Assembly (NCBI GenBank): GCA_001802125.1 | Contig: MGZK01000004.1 | Location: 16,130 to 80,129, forward strand | Length of the DNA: 64,000 nucleotides | Direction of reading: 5' to 3' | From: Geobacteraceae bacterium GWC2_55_20 | GTDB taxonomy: Bacteria > Desulfobacterota > Desulfuromonadia > Geobacterales > Pseudopelobacteraceae | Shown: piece by piece, positions 44,401 through 52,514 of the stretch | Numbering within the stretch: the stretch's first letter is position 1 | Layout of the letters: each line of letters opens with the position of its first letter | Program-made: the position numbers and the translations under genes | The notes under the pieces: model-generated | Told to the model about the DNA's origin: nothing | Database searches by the model: none | The model's input: only the letters and a program-made list of their open reading frames with translations

Positions 44401-45153
44401 CAACAGATGGTCGGTAGAGCGGCGATTCAGGCTATCCCGAGTACTGATGGCGAAAACGCCAGGGCAAGTTTATCCCCGTCATCTGCAAAGGGGAATGGGA
44501 CTCCAATTCAAAGTATTGTCCCTTCTGGTGAGGTGATGCAGACCTCGGATGATTCAATGGGCAGTAATGGCGATCAAGCCGGGTCCGGCCCAAAACCGGA
44601 TAATCAGATGTTGGCCCACCAGGTTAATGCACAAACAAAACCGGAAAATCAGCCGGTTGCTTCAGTGCATGGTTCCAGATTCAACCCGGAACAATCCCGC
44701 CAGGATCTTCCGGAGCAGGTTGTGCATCAAGTCCGGGAACGCCTCGGTCAGCACGAGGTAAAAGCCGGGAATCAGCAGATTACATTGACCCTGTCACCGG
44801 AAAATATGGGTGAACTGAAGATGAACCTGAATCTTCAGGGTCAGCGCTTGTCGGTTGAAATCGTGACCGAAAACCGTACCGTGCGGGATGCAATTTTGCA
44901 GCATTCCGATTCTCTCAAGGAAACTCTGGCCCGTCAGAACATAACCGTGGAATCCTTTGATGTTACCACTAATGGTCGTGGTACTGGAAACCCGGGACAA
45001 AACCAGGATGCCTGGAGAGAACTGGCCAGGCAGAAACAGCAGCAATTGTGGGCTTCAACAGGTGGTTATGCCCTTCCGCAGATGAACGTGTCTTTAAACC
45101 CTGCGGCGTATCAGGCAAAAAACGAGCATGCCATGCTCGACATCCATTATTGA
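41497..45153 (+). CDS. fliK: Flagellar hook-length control protein FliK, very long
   Basis: 1218 residues, well above the roughly 400-600 usual for FliK. The N-terminus begins MNAGQMFMNMMSGVTQTVTP after AAAGGAGGTG. The C-terminal Flg_hook domain is clear (QQITLTLSPENMGELKMNLN, LSVEIVTENRTVRDAI, LKETLARQNITVESF, about residues 1085-1155). Everything between is Pro/Thr/Gln/Ala-rich and built of degenerate repeats, including a near-perfect 181-residue tandem copy (nucleotides 42481-43566). In the family, FliK acts as a ruler whose length sets hook length, so a long, repeat-grown FliK could mean a long hook. A C10 tract at 42388-42397 in the repeat region keeps frame here, but one-base slippage would remove the C-terminal domain. 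Confidence 0.9.
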   Translation: MNAGQMFMNMMSGVTQTVTPDAMAAVPLNKSGVNFDNLLGEIRMQADAKMVANVDIAGVYAVSEEPELPSETSGTVAALKLGTARTSGASQANGEIVMLEAAALDTLIDGSSDALPITPEMYPAEAQMVLAAYAQSSMIPHVNTPPSHEDDSGQNVLAKAVEVDRSATRTGAQVTYLSEVAAPEQPSVKTADLSTSAKETATQQSVPVIQATARQENHPMSANAPVVKSSGQNQAADVQQPGRMPSVNTPPNPEVDSVQNVLPKLATMDQLKIKADAPVTSISMEQLQSPVIQSIDLPPPRLETVTQAASVTTAKPAAPYQAAILPAVEVAASKPETARQEKPLMPAKAPTVELSEQNQAAPRPQPGRMPSVNTPSSQEVDFVQNVQPKAAVTDQPIIKIEAPVMFRTSEQRQSSSTQSVEQYSRTVHPEQQTARLESVASPTTDRPVAKPAEQTHRFAVAAPEQPLTNPTVISVSAKETATQQSAAVITAKPAEPASASFHAVTTPVVEVATAKPETARQEKPLMPAKAPTVELSEQNQATPRPQPGRMPSVNTPSSQEVDSVQNVQPKAAVTDQPIIKTEAPVTFRSSEQRQPSTTQSVEQYTRTVQPEQQTARLESVASPTTDRPVAKPAEQTHRLAVAAPEQPLTNPTVLSASAKETATQQSAPVITAKPAEPASVLSQAVTTPVVEVATAKPETARREKPLMAANAPVVELYGQTRDANIQQPDRMPSVNTPPSHEVDTVLQNQETNVAADLNQVATGLQTKPSRESAPVRNEAESLSKPVLQVTPLHQSGLETFHAKEAAKPVVQETAVPEPPSEVSQETRLPNRAISTSSEPEIEFTFTLPRPITVSKAHSTEPSRLASTSTALRQQIISLDIEPSQKQTAELGTVTALKLETIVTPSSAARAQENGRTPEAVLSSATETGLTRKLHPEVTLKEIDPGSSVAKTDETNKQKASSDSHSGTMQQMVGRAAIQAIPSTDGENARASLSPSSAKGNGTPIQSIVPSGEVMQTSDDSMGSNGDQAGSGPKPDNQMLAHQVNAQTKPENQPVASVHGSRFNPEQSRQDLPEQVVHQVRERLGQHEVKAGNQQITLTLSPENMGELKMNLNLQGQRLSVEIVTENRTVRDAILQHSDSLKETLARQNITVESFDVTTNGRGTGNPGQNQDAWRELARQKQQQLWASTGGYALPQMNVSLNPAAYQAKNEHAMLDIHY
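42388..42397 (+). repeat. C10 homopolymer inside fliK
   Basis: Ten consecutive C bases encode Pro-Pro-Pro in the low-complexity part of FliK. Homopolymers of this length are classic slippage sites; the frame is intact in this sequence. Confidence 0.9.
42481..43566 (+). repeat. 543-bp in-frame tandem duplication within fliK
   Basis: Copy 1 spans 42481-43023 and copy 2 spans 43024-43566; each begins GAAGTTGCT and encodes 181 residues. Long stretches are identical, for example around PETARQEKPLMPAKAPTVEL and ARLESVASPTTDRPVAK, with scattered single-base differences. A third partial, more diverged copy starts at 43567 and fades by about 43735. Shorter degenerate relatives occur upstream (about 41920-42480), sharing SVNTPP and KETATQQS motifs. 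Confidence 0.9.
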
Positions 45154-45170
45154 AAGCGAGGTGAGAAAGA

Positions 45171-45833
45171 ATGGTAACCAGTGTAACTTCTACAACCGAT
45201 ACTAGCGCGGCTGCCGCAGCAATGAAAAAATCCTTGGGTATGAACAAGGATGACTTCATGAAGCTTTTTGTGGCGCAGCTGAAATACCAGGATCCGCTGG
45301 CACCACAGGACGCCAGTGCAATGTTGGACCAGCTATCGCAATTGACCCTGGTCGAACAGTCGTACAACACCAACACCGCACTGCAAAACCTGCTGACATC
45401 TCAGAATAACTCGGCAACTATGTCATCGGTGTCGTTCATCGGCAAAGATGTCAAGGCCAATGGCAATGCGGTCCCGTTTGACGGCACTTCGCCCGCCAGC
45501 ATGCAATTCAATCTCTCTGCTCCGGTTGATTCGGCCCAGATCGATATCAGCGATTCAAACGGAAATATTGTCAGGACCATTAGCGCAACCGCACTAAACC
45601 AGGGCGATTCCGCAGTGTCATGGGATGGCCGTGATAACAATGGCAATCTCCTTTCGGCCGGCGCTTACACATTTTCCGTTAAAGGAACCACGGCCGGTGG
45701 ATCAACCGTTTTAGCTACAACCTATACAGCAGGCCGAATCGACGGGGTTTCTCTCGTGGATGGCACTCCCTTGCTGACAATCGGAGCAGCCACAATCTCT
45801 TTGTCCGATGTCATCAGCGTGAAAGGGGTATAA
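45171..45833 (+). CDS. flgD: Flagellar hook assembly scaffold FlgD
   Basis: 220 residues. The N-terminal FlgD signature is present (MNKDDFMKLFVAQLKYQDPLAP, LDQLSQLTLVEQ), followed by a TUDOR-like and an FNIII-like region (GNIVRTISATALNQGDSAVSWDGRDNNGNLLSAG). FlgD caps the growing hook. It is 17 bases after fliK and 6 before the next gene, consistent with one operon. Confidence 0.95.
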   Translation: MVTSVTSTTDTSAAAAAMKKSLGMNKDDFMKLFVAQLKYQDPLAPQDASAMLDQLSQLTLVEQSYNTNTALQNLLTSQNNSATMSSVSFIGKDVKANGNAVPFDGTSPASMQFNLSAPVDSAQIDISDSNGNIVRTISATALNQGDSAVSWDGRDNNGNLLSAGAYTFSVKGTTAGGSTVLATTYTAGRIDGVSLVDGTPLLTIGAATISLSDVISVKGV

Positions 45834-45839
45834 CGACAG

Positions 45840-46226
45840 ATGATAGACCAGATATTATTTCCGAATCCGGTCCAACCCGGCAGAACAGAACGTCCGCAGC
45901 CGCAGAAACCATCATCAGGTCAGGTTTCCGACTCGCCGTTCGCAAGGGTGTTGGATCAAAAAACACCGTCACAGGAGGTCAAGTTCTCGCAACATGCTCA
46001 GGAAAGGCTCAGGGCCCGCAATATTACTTTCTCGGCCAATGATCTTGCAAACCTGGAAGGAGCAGTTAACAGTGTCGCCCAAAAAGGCGGTAAGGAATCA
46101 TTGGTAATGATGGGAGACGCTGCGCTGGTTGTCAGCGTAAAGAACCGTACCGTCGTGACCGCCTTGGACAAGATGCAGATGAAAGGCAATGTTTTTACCA
46201 ACATCGATTCAGCAGTGATTATTTAG
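45840..46226 (+). CDS. Flagellar operon protein, TIGR02530 type
   Basis: 128 residues with the conserved core VKFSQHAQERLRARNITFS, followed by GGKESLVMMGDAALVVSVKNRTVVTALDK. This matches the small flagellar operon family known as TIGR02530, often found between flgD and flgE and of undetermined function. The N-terminal 45 residues are Pro/Gln-rich and variable. Confidence 0.85.
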   Translation: MIDQILFPNPVQPGRTERPQPQKPSSGQVSDSPFARVLDQKTPSQEVKFSQHAQERLRARNITFSANDLANLEGAVNSVAQKGGKESLVMMGDAALVVSVKNRTVVTALDKMQMKGNVFTNIDSAVII

Positions 46227-46334
46227 CGAATCAACCATCAGCAGGGCTGGCCCTCCTTGAGGAAGCCCGCGAAGCGCCGACCGATTGACGCGCTTCTCAC
46301 AACCAACTCAAAAAAAATAACAGGAGGCATCACA

Positions 46335-47261
46335 ATGAGTATTACATCAGCGCTTTTTACCGGAGTCAGCGGATTACTTAACAACGCCGAGGGAATGAAC
46401 GTAATCGGCAACAACATATCCAACGTTAACACAATCGGTTTCAAAGGTTCCCGCACACTTTTCTCCGACATGCTTTCCACGCCGACCACCAACCGGTCCC
46501 AGATGGGACATGGTACAACCATCCAGAAGATTGATAATCTCTTTACCCAATCCTCCTTTGAAAGTACCGGCAACGTGACCGACATTGCCATCCAGGGAGA
46601 CAGCTTCTTTGCGCTGGCCGGACCATCAGACCCCAAGGGGACTGCCATTACCGGGGAAAAGGCGTACTATACCAGAGCCGGTGCTTTCAGGCTTACCCCT
46701 GACACAACGGTGGCCCCGCCGGTCGATTTGTATCTTTCAAATCCGGACGGCTATCGCCTGCTGGATACAGCCGGCTTCCCGATAACAGTTCCGGTAGCAG
46801 CCGCTCCGCCGGCTGATACTGACATCATCAAGATTACCGCCATTGACACCGACGGCAAGATATCCATGTTGCGCGGTGACGGCACAGTTGCTTACTACTC
46901 CGCCGTTGCCGGTGTACCGGTCGCCGGCGGTGACACCAATGCGGCAAATGCAACCAGGCTGGCCACTTTGCGGGTTCCCTACCCAGGCGAACTGGAGAAA
47001 TTCGGCGGCACGCTTTTCAAAGCCAATAACCCGGCGACCGGTGTTACCGCTGCAACAGTACTGTACAGCGCTACCTGGAATTCGGCCACCAATCTGCCGT
47101 CACAGGAAAAATTGTTTTCAAATAACCTTGAGCAGAGCAACGTGGATATGGCCACCGAGTTCGTCAAGATGATTCTGACCCAGCGAGCCTATTCGGCCAA
47201 CTCCAAGACCATCACAACCGCGGACGAGATGACCCAGGAAGTATTGAACCTCAAACGGTAA
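46335..47261 (+). CDS. flgE: Flagellar hook/basal-body protein, short FlgE type
   Basis: 308 residues from the ATG at 46335, preceded by AGGAGG. The N-terminus (SALFTGVSGLLNNAEGMNVIGNNISNVNTIGFKGSR) and C-terminus (NNLEQSNVDMATEFVKMILTQRAYSANSKTI) are those of FlgE/FlgF/FlgG proteins. The position after flgD and TIGR02530, together with FSDMLSTP and FESTGNVTDIAIQGDSFFAL, points to FlgE. At 308 residues it is shorter than most hook proteins and seems to lack an outer variable domain, so a FlgE paralogue or distal-rod-like role is possible. Confidence 0.85.
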   Translation: MSITSALFTGVSGLLNNAEGMNVIGNNISNVNTIGFKGSRTLFSDMLSTPTTNRSQMGHGTTIQKIDNLFTQSSFESTGNVTDIAIQGDSFFALAGPSDPKGTAITGEKAYYTRAGAFRLTPDTTVAPPVDLYLSNPDGYRLLDTAGFPITVPVAAAPPADTDIIKITAIDTDGKISMLRGDGTVAYYSAVAGVPVAGGDTNAANATRLATLRVPYPGELEKFGGTLFKANNPATGVTAATVLYSATWNSATNLPSQEKLFSNNLEQSNVDMATEFVKMILTQRAYSANSKTITTADEMTQEVLNLKR

Positions 47262-47275
47262 TATCGCGTAGCCGG

Positions 47276-47311
47276 GCGGGATGAGTTGAAGATTGCTCAT
47301 CCCGCTTTTTG
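47276..47311 (+). terminator. Rho-independent terminator after flgE
   Basis: GCGGGATGAG (47276-47285), a 10-base loop, CTCATCCCGC (47296-47305), then a run of five Ts. This suggests that the flgB-flgE transcript ends here, before the secreted-protein insert. Confidence 0.9.
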
Positions 47312-47404
47312 TTTGCGGCTACAGAAAAACGATGACCGGCGGTAAAACACAGCAACCCGTATCGTGTTTAACTGCTTTATTTAGAATTACTAAATGGGGG
47401 GATT

Positions 47405-50400
47405 ATGCTTTTCTATCGTTCGGTTTATATTTACCTGGCCATCCTGGCACTGGTGTTGGTTGGATCAGTTGGAAATGCCATTTCCAGCACACCGGATACA
47501 ATCGAAACGGTGGCAAGCTTGTCGCCCACGGTGCCCACCGGTGTGGCAACCGATTCCAGTGGAAATATCTACATTGCCGATACCGGGGGCAACAGGGTCA
47601 TCATGGCGACCGCCGCCGGCGCCGCCACCTTGACTGTCGGTACCGGAACAGCCGGATTCACACCCACAACCGGTTACTCCGGCCTGAATACAACCCTTGC
47701 GGACACAACCGTCCAGTTGAATGCTCCGTCCGGAGTAGCAGTTGACGCGAATGGCAACGTATATATCGCGGATACCGGCAATCACCGTATCCACATGATA
47801 GTTGCCGACACGACTACAAAACTGATTACAACTGCAAGCAGGATAATTACCATCGCTGGCAGCGGTATTGCCGGGTTTTCAGGCGATGGCGCGCTTTCGA
47901 ATATTGCCAGTCTGAACAGTCCGACAGGAGTGGCGATTGACGCAACCGGCAATGTTTTCATTGCCGATAACGGCAACTACCGTATCAGGAAGGCGCTTGC
48001 GGTTAAAATTGCCACTACCGGTGTTGTTACATACGGCACGATCAGTACCATTGCCGGAGACGGCAAGGCAACCACCCTGACCGCCTACGGCATAGCCATT
48101 GCCCCCGCCCCTGCCGGAGACCTGTATATTGCGGATTCCGGCAACAACCGCATTGTCAAGCTGGTTGCCAAAAGCGGAGCCCTCGTTGCCCCGGTTACTT
48201 CCGTAACCATAGCCGGAAGCGGAACCGCCGGGTTCTTCGGAGACGGAGGACTGGCTACGCTTGCCCAGTTCAATCAACCGAGTGGTGTTGCCACGGACGG
48301 CAAGGACCTTTATATTGCGGACACGATGAATAACTGTGTCAGGAAGGTATCCCTGACCACCGGAGTCATTTCCACCCGGACCGGCAGTGCTGCTCAGAAT
48401 GCTGCCGTGGTCCCGGTTGCGCCGGTCCCTTCTCTCTCGTATCCAATGGGAATAGGGATCAACTCTGCAGGAACAGTGTACATTGCCGACAGCGGCAATG
48501 ACCTGATTGACCAGGTGTTTGCCAGCGTTTCGGCCATTACCACCGCTTCTCCACCAGGCGGCACCTATTCCACATCCCAATCCGTTACCCTGACAGCCAG
48601 CAAGGCAGCCAACATCAGCTACAAAATCAATAACGGCGCCGCGACCCCCTACACCGGACCCATTACAATTTCGGGACCGGCAACAACGACACTCACTTAC
48701 ACATCGCTTGATGTGGCCAATCATCAGGAAGCCACAAACATAGCTACCTACGTTTTTGATACGGCCGCGCCAACAACGTCGGCCACTATCAACGCCACAC
48801 CTGTCAACGGGGTATTTTATTCCGCCCAATCGGCACTGACAGTCACCTTGACCTCCAACACTCCAACATCGACAATTTACTACACCACCACGGGAACCGC
48901 CCCGGCCGCGGTCGTTACCAACAAATACACTGCGCCATTTAACATTCCCGTAACAAGCGCGCTGACCACGGTTAATGTGCAGTTCTTTGCGGTGGATGCC
49001 GTCGGGAACAAAGAGGTGCTCCAGTCACAAAAATACACCATCGTGGCAATCAACACGACAGCGTCGCCAGCAGGAGGCTCGTACCGAAGCGCACAAGTTG
49101 TAACCCTGGCCTCCAATGATCCCTCCGCAATTATCTACTATACGACGAATGGCACGGATCCCACGATAGCTTCAACCCAGTACAATCCGGCCCTCCACAT
49201 CAACATTGCAGCAAGCACAACCCTGAAATTCCGTGCAAAGGACGCCAACAACAACCTGGAACAGACCAAAACACAAATCTACACGATTGACAGCGTTGCG
49301 CCCACCACCACCGCATCGCCAACCGGAGCATCTTTTGCCACACCACAGACGGTAACACTTACACCGGACGACCTGAACTCAACCATCTACTACACCACGA
49401 CCGGTATTGCACCGACGACCTCTTCGACAAAATACACTGTGCCGATAACCATCAGCAAAACAACTACACTGATGTATTTTGCAATCGATCCGGCCGGCAA
49501 TAAAGAGGTGGAAAGAACTCAAATATACACGATCGATGCCGTGGCGCCGGTGACTACCGCTTCCATTCAAGGAGGAACTTACTCCTCCATTCAATCGGTG
49601 GAACTGGTCAGTGATGACCCAAAGGCGACTATTTACTACACCACTGACGGCTTGGCCCCGACAACATCATCCACCAAATATACAGTGCCTATTTCTATCA
49701 GCAGTACTACAAAACTCCAGTACTTTGCAGTTGATACGGCCGGTAATATAGAGTCGATCAAAGAGCAGAGCTACACCATTGTAACCCTGACAACTACCGC
49801 ATCGCCCAAAGGTGGAATATTTACGACTCAACAAACTGTTGCGCTTTCCGCAAATGGTATCGGAACTACTATATATTTCACGGTTGACGGATCAACTCCA
49901 GTGGTGACAGTTACTAGCCGGTATCCTGAGTTAACAGTCAGTTATGCCGAACCTACACAAGAATATTCTGTGCCAATTGTAATGAATTCAACTACCACGC
50001 TACAATATTTTGCTATTGACGAAAAAGGTGTCATCGAAAGTGTGAAAGCCGAGATATATGTTATAGATTCAGCAAAGCCAACGACCATTGCGACATGCGG
50101 TACTGCTGCCAATACTATAAAACTGACCGCTACCGACGCAGCCGACCTGATGCCTAGAATAAGATATATTGCCAATACAGCTACAAACGGAGGTGCGACA
50201 GCTGCTTACACTCTGGCCGATTACACTGCACAGATCACCTTCGCCAACAACACGATCGTAAAGTTCTTTGCGACAGACGCGGCCGGAAACACCGAATCGA
50301 TCAAGACAGCTTATTGCGCTGATGTGGTGGCTCCCTTGGATACTAATCCGGCCCTGTATCTTGAAACATTGCCGAATGCGGCCATTACTTCAAACGGCAC

Positions 50401-51232
50401 CCTGTTCATCAGAGGAAACGTGGCACCATTTGCAACTGCGACGGTTGATGTTAATGGCACCGTAGTTACTACAAACAGTACCGACGGCAGTTTTTCTCAC
50501 CCATTTACTTTGGTGGTCGGAGCAAATGTTATTACTACCACGGCAGCCGATGGCGTTCCAACTACAACGGACAGCAGAACCATAAACTATATTACGCCTG
50601 GAACCACTCCAACAAACATTACCATTGGAAGCAGCAATGGCGTTATCGGCCATTTCGTGCGAGTACCGATACGCTTTGCAAGCGGGCATCAGGCGGCCGC
50701 GCTGAGTATTGATATCGCCTACGATTCATCTTCTAGCAGGCTTTCCAACCCAAGTGTCGATATAACCGAAGCTGCTGCAGCACTGGGCAAAACTATTAAC
50801 GGGGGAAGCCCCGCTGCGGGAGTTTACCGGATTCTAATCATGGATGATCCTGTGAACACAGATATTCCGTTGCCCCTTCCTGATGGAATTATTGCTTACC
50901 TGTCATTCATGATACCATTTGCTACTACCGCAGGAAGTGAACCACTGGCAGTCATCTCATACTCAGCCACTGATCTGTATGCGGCTGACATGACGGAGAT
51001 GCCGGTATTGCCTGCCATGGACGGCAAGGCCAATGTCGTCTCAAAACCGGGCAACAACATCGGCAGCACAACCGGTGATGCCGCGGCAACCCTCAAGGGT
51101 GTTCAGGATGCGCTTTACATGCTGCTCGATCCGGTTACTCATCCGGTGGATGGTTCGGTGGATCTCAATGCTGACGGAATCGTACAGATCTATGAGCTTC
51201 AGCAGGTTATTAACACATTCATCGGGCTGTAG
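47405..51232 (+). CDS. Secreted multi-domain protein: NHL, chitobiase-C-like, cohesin-like, dockerin-like
   Basis: 1275 residues with a signal peptide (YLAILALVLVGSVGNAIS). Residues about 30-385 hold six NHL-type propeller blades, each with a GVA-D-GNVYIADTGNHRI pattern. Residues about 390-965 are seven or so Ser/Thr-rich beta modules of the chitobiase C-terminal type (PTGASFATPQTVTLT, STIYYTTTG, YFAIDPAGNKE). A further beta domain at about 975-1060 precedes a cohesin-like domain (about 1065-1215: VRVPIRFASG, ALSIDIAYDSS, GIIAYLSFMIP). The C-terminus is a dockerin-like half with one calcium loop, Asp1253-Asn1255-Asp1257 and Glu1264, in DLNADGIVQIYE. It is likely extracellular or surface-exposed. 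It lies between flgE and fliL but has no flagellar domain. Confidence 0.85.
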   Translation: MLFYRSVYIYLAILALVLVGSVGNAISSTPDTIETVASLSPTVPTGVATDSSGNIYIADTGGNRVIMATAAGAATLTVGTGTAGFTPTTGYSGLNTTLADTTVQLNAPSGVAVDANGNVYIADTGNHRIHMIVADTTTKLITTASRIITIAGSGIAGFSGDGALSNIASLNSPTGVAIDATGNVFIADNGNYRIRKALAVKIATTGVVTYGTISTIAGDGKATTLTAYGIAIAPAPAGDLYIADSGNNRIVKLVAKSGALVAPVTSVTIAGSGTAGFFGDGGLATLAQFNQPSGVATDGKDLYIADTMNNCVRKVSLTTGVISTRTGSAAQNAAVVPVAPVPSLSYPMGIGINSAGTVYIADSGNDLIDQVFASVSAITTASPPGGTYSTSQSVTLTASKAANISYKINNGAATPYTGPITISGPATTTLTYTSLDVANHQEATNIATYVFDTAAPTTSATINATPVNGVFYSAQSALTVTLTSNTPTSTIYYTTTGTAPAAVVTNKYTAPFNIPVTSALTTVNVQFFAVDAVGNKEVLQSQKYTIVAINTTASPAGGSYRSAQVVTLASNDPSAIIYYTTNGTDPTIASTQYNPALHINIAASTTLKFRAKDANNNLEQTKTQIYTIDSVAPTTTASPTGASFATPQTVTLTPDDLNSTIYYTTTGIAPTTSSTKYTVPITISKTTTLMYFAIDPAGNKEVERTQIYTIDAVAPVTTASIQGGTYSSIQSVELVSDDPKATIYYTTDGLAPTTSSTKYTVPISISSTTKLQYFAVDTAGNIESIKEQSYTIVTLTTTASPKGGIFTTQQTVALSANGIGTTIYFTVDGSTPVVTVTSRYPELTVSYAEPTQEYSVPIVMNSTTTLQYFAIDEKGVIESVKAEIYVIDSAKPTTIATCGTAANTIKLTATDAADLMPRIRYIANTATNGGATAAYTLADYTAQITFANNTIVKFFATDAAGNTESIKTAYCADVVAPLDTNPALYLETLPNAAITSNGTLFIRGNVAPFATATVDVNGTVVTTNSTDGSFSHPFTLVVGANVITTTAADGVPTTTDSRTINYITPGTTPTNITIGSSNGVIGHFVRVPIRFASGHQAAALSIDIAYDSSSSRLSNPSVDITEAAAALGKTINGGSPAAGVYRILIMDDPVNTDIPLPLPDGIIAYLSFMIPFATTAGSEPLAVISYSATDLYAADMTEMPVLPAMDGKANVVSKPGNNIGSTTGDAAATLKGVQDALYMLLDPVTHPVDGSVDLNADGIVQIYELQQVINTFIGL

Positions 51233-51251
51233 TAGCTCTTGAAACAATGCG

Positions 51252-51275
51252 TCCTCCGGGGGTAATCCCGGAGGA
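51252..51275 (+). other. Hairpin between the two secreted-protein genes
   Basis: TCCTCCGGG (51252-51260), loop GGTAAT, CCCGGAGGA (51267-51275). There is no T run, so it is a weak terminator at best. It lies 21 bases before the next start codon and may tune expression or mRNA stability. Confidence 0.5.
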
Positions 51276-51296
51276 TCTTACAAAGAAAGGAGCAGT

Positions 51297-52280
51297 GTGA
51301 GAATCAACGGAATTGTATACCTTTTGACGTTATTGATTTGCTTTCCGGCGATTGCCGCTCCGACTCTCAACCTTGGCCCGGCCACCGCAAGCGGCACGTC
51401 GGTGTCATTTCCGGTTACGCTTACAAACGTCCAAGGAACTTCCATTTCTGCAATAGAAGCAGATATCATTTTTAACCGTACCTCTGATGTGTTCGCGATT
51501 AAAACGAGCAACGGCTACCCGGTCAGTGCCACTATAGGCGCGGCTGCAGTGGCCGCCGGCAAGCAGATCAGTCAGAGCAGCCCAATGGACGGGATCCTGC
51601 ACATTGTTGTAATAAGTTTTGGAAATACTACTCCGATCCCGGACGGCGTTGTTGCCCAGATTAGTTTTGATATCATTTCGGCAGCCTCCTCAAGTACGGA
51701 ATCATTTGCTATTGTGCCGTCAGCCACTGACCCAACAGGAATTCCAGAAACTATTAGCGGTACCGGCACACCGGCTCCGGCCACCGGGCAACTGGCAGTT
51801 ACCCTAACCGGCAACGGCGTCGGTAGTGTCAATAGCGTCCCTTCCGGAATTGCCTGCATCGGTGGCAGTTGCAGTGCCAATTTTTACCTCGATTCGCTGG
51901 TTACGCTCATGCACGCCGCTTCAACAAGCTCCAGTTTTGTGTCGTGGTCCGGTGATTGCGCGGGAAGTGGCAATTGCGCTGTTTCAATGGGTGTGAATCG
52001 TAGTGCAACAGCTTCTTTTCTTATGAATAATACTGTCAGAGTAGGCGCGATTGACTACGGTACCCTGGTTGAAGCCTATGCCAAAGCTCCCCAAGAATCT
52101 TTAATAAAGGCCGTGGGCGTCACATTTTTTGAAAACCTCGACATGAACCGCGGCATTGCTGTCACTTTTAAAGGCGGTTATGATTCAACCTTTAATAATC
52201 TCGTAGGATACAGCACTATAGATGGGGCATTGACCATCAGCACCGGAAGTTTTACCCCTGACCGACTGATCGTACAATGA
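51297..52280 (+). CDS. Secreted cohesin-like protein with InlB-type repeat and shared C-terminal module
   Basis: 327 residues from a GTG preceded by AAAGGAG. A signal peptide (GIVYLLTLLICFPAIAA) leads into a cohesin-like domain (about 22-150: VSFPVTLTNVQG, ISAIEADIIFN, GVVAQISFDI). Next comes an InlB-type beta-repeat (about 168-245: VTLTGNGVGSVNSVPSGIAC, FVSWSGDCAGSGNCAVSM). The C-terminal 80 residues (VGAIDYGTLVEAYAKAP to the end, with NRGIAVTFKGGYDSTF) match the module at the end of the protease gene at 61907. It has no dockerin of its own, so its cohesin-like domain could in principle meet the dockerin-like tail of its neighbour. Confidence 0.8.
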   Translation: MRINGIVYLLTLLICFPAIAAPTLNLGPATASGTSVSFPVTLTNVQGTSISAIEADIIFNRTSDVFAIKTSNGYPVSATIGAAAVAAGKQISQSSPMDGILHIVVISFGNTTPIPDGVVAQISFDIISAASSSTESFAIVPSATDPTGIPETISGTGTPAPATGQLAVTLTGNGVGSVNSVPSGIACIGGSCSANFYLDSLVTLMHAASTSSSFVSWSGDCAGSGNCAVSMGVNRSATASFLMNNTVRVGAIDYGTLVEAYAKAPQESLIKAVGVTFFENLDMNRGIAVTFKGGYDSTFNNLVGYSTIDGALTISTGSFTPDRLIVQ

Positions 52281-52514
52281 TCTGAAGCTATAAAGCCATG
52301 TAGTCAGGTGTCCGTTTGAAACCGTTGGCATGTCATGGGTCTATGTTCGAAACCGGTTTAAATCACATTACGTTATATCCAATGCCCGCACTTTTTGATA
52401 TAAAGGTGCATTCGACTAATTAAGCAGGCGATTTAGATGGTTGCAAAATAGCGGTTTCCGTTATAGATAGTAGCAGTTTGTTACTTCGATTCATGCAATG
52501 TCGGGAGGAGACAC
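52281..52514 (+). promoter_or_regulatory. Spacer before fliL, probable promoter of the second flagellar operon
   Basis: 234 noncoding bases separate the secreted-protein insert from fliL. The terminator after flgE implies that fliL-flhB need their own promoter. The best sigma-70-like guess is TTGCAA (52441-52446) and TATAGA (52462-52467) with a short 15-base gap. No convincing sigma-54 or sigma-28 site was found. Confidence 0.3.

Noticed and set aside
47262-52514. Cyclic-di-GMP riboswitch in the gaps around the secreted-protein genes
   Set aside because: Such riboswitches are frequent in Geobacter-type genomes, so I looked, but none of the spacers contains the conserved GEMM core sequence or a matching fold.
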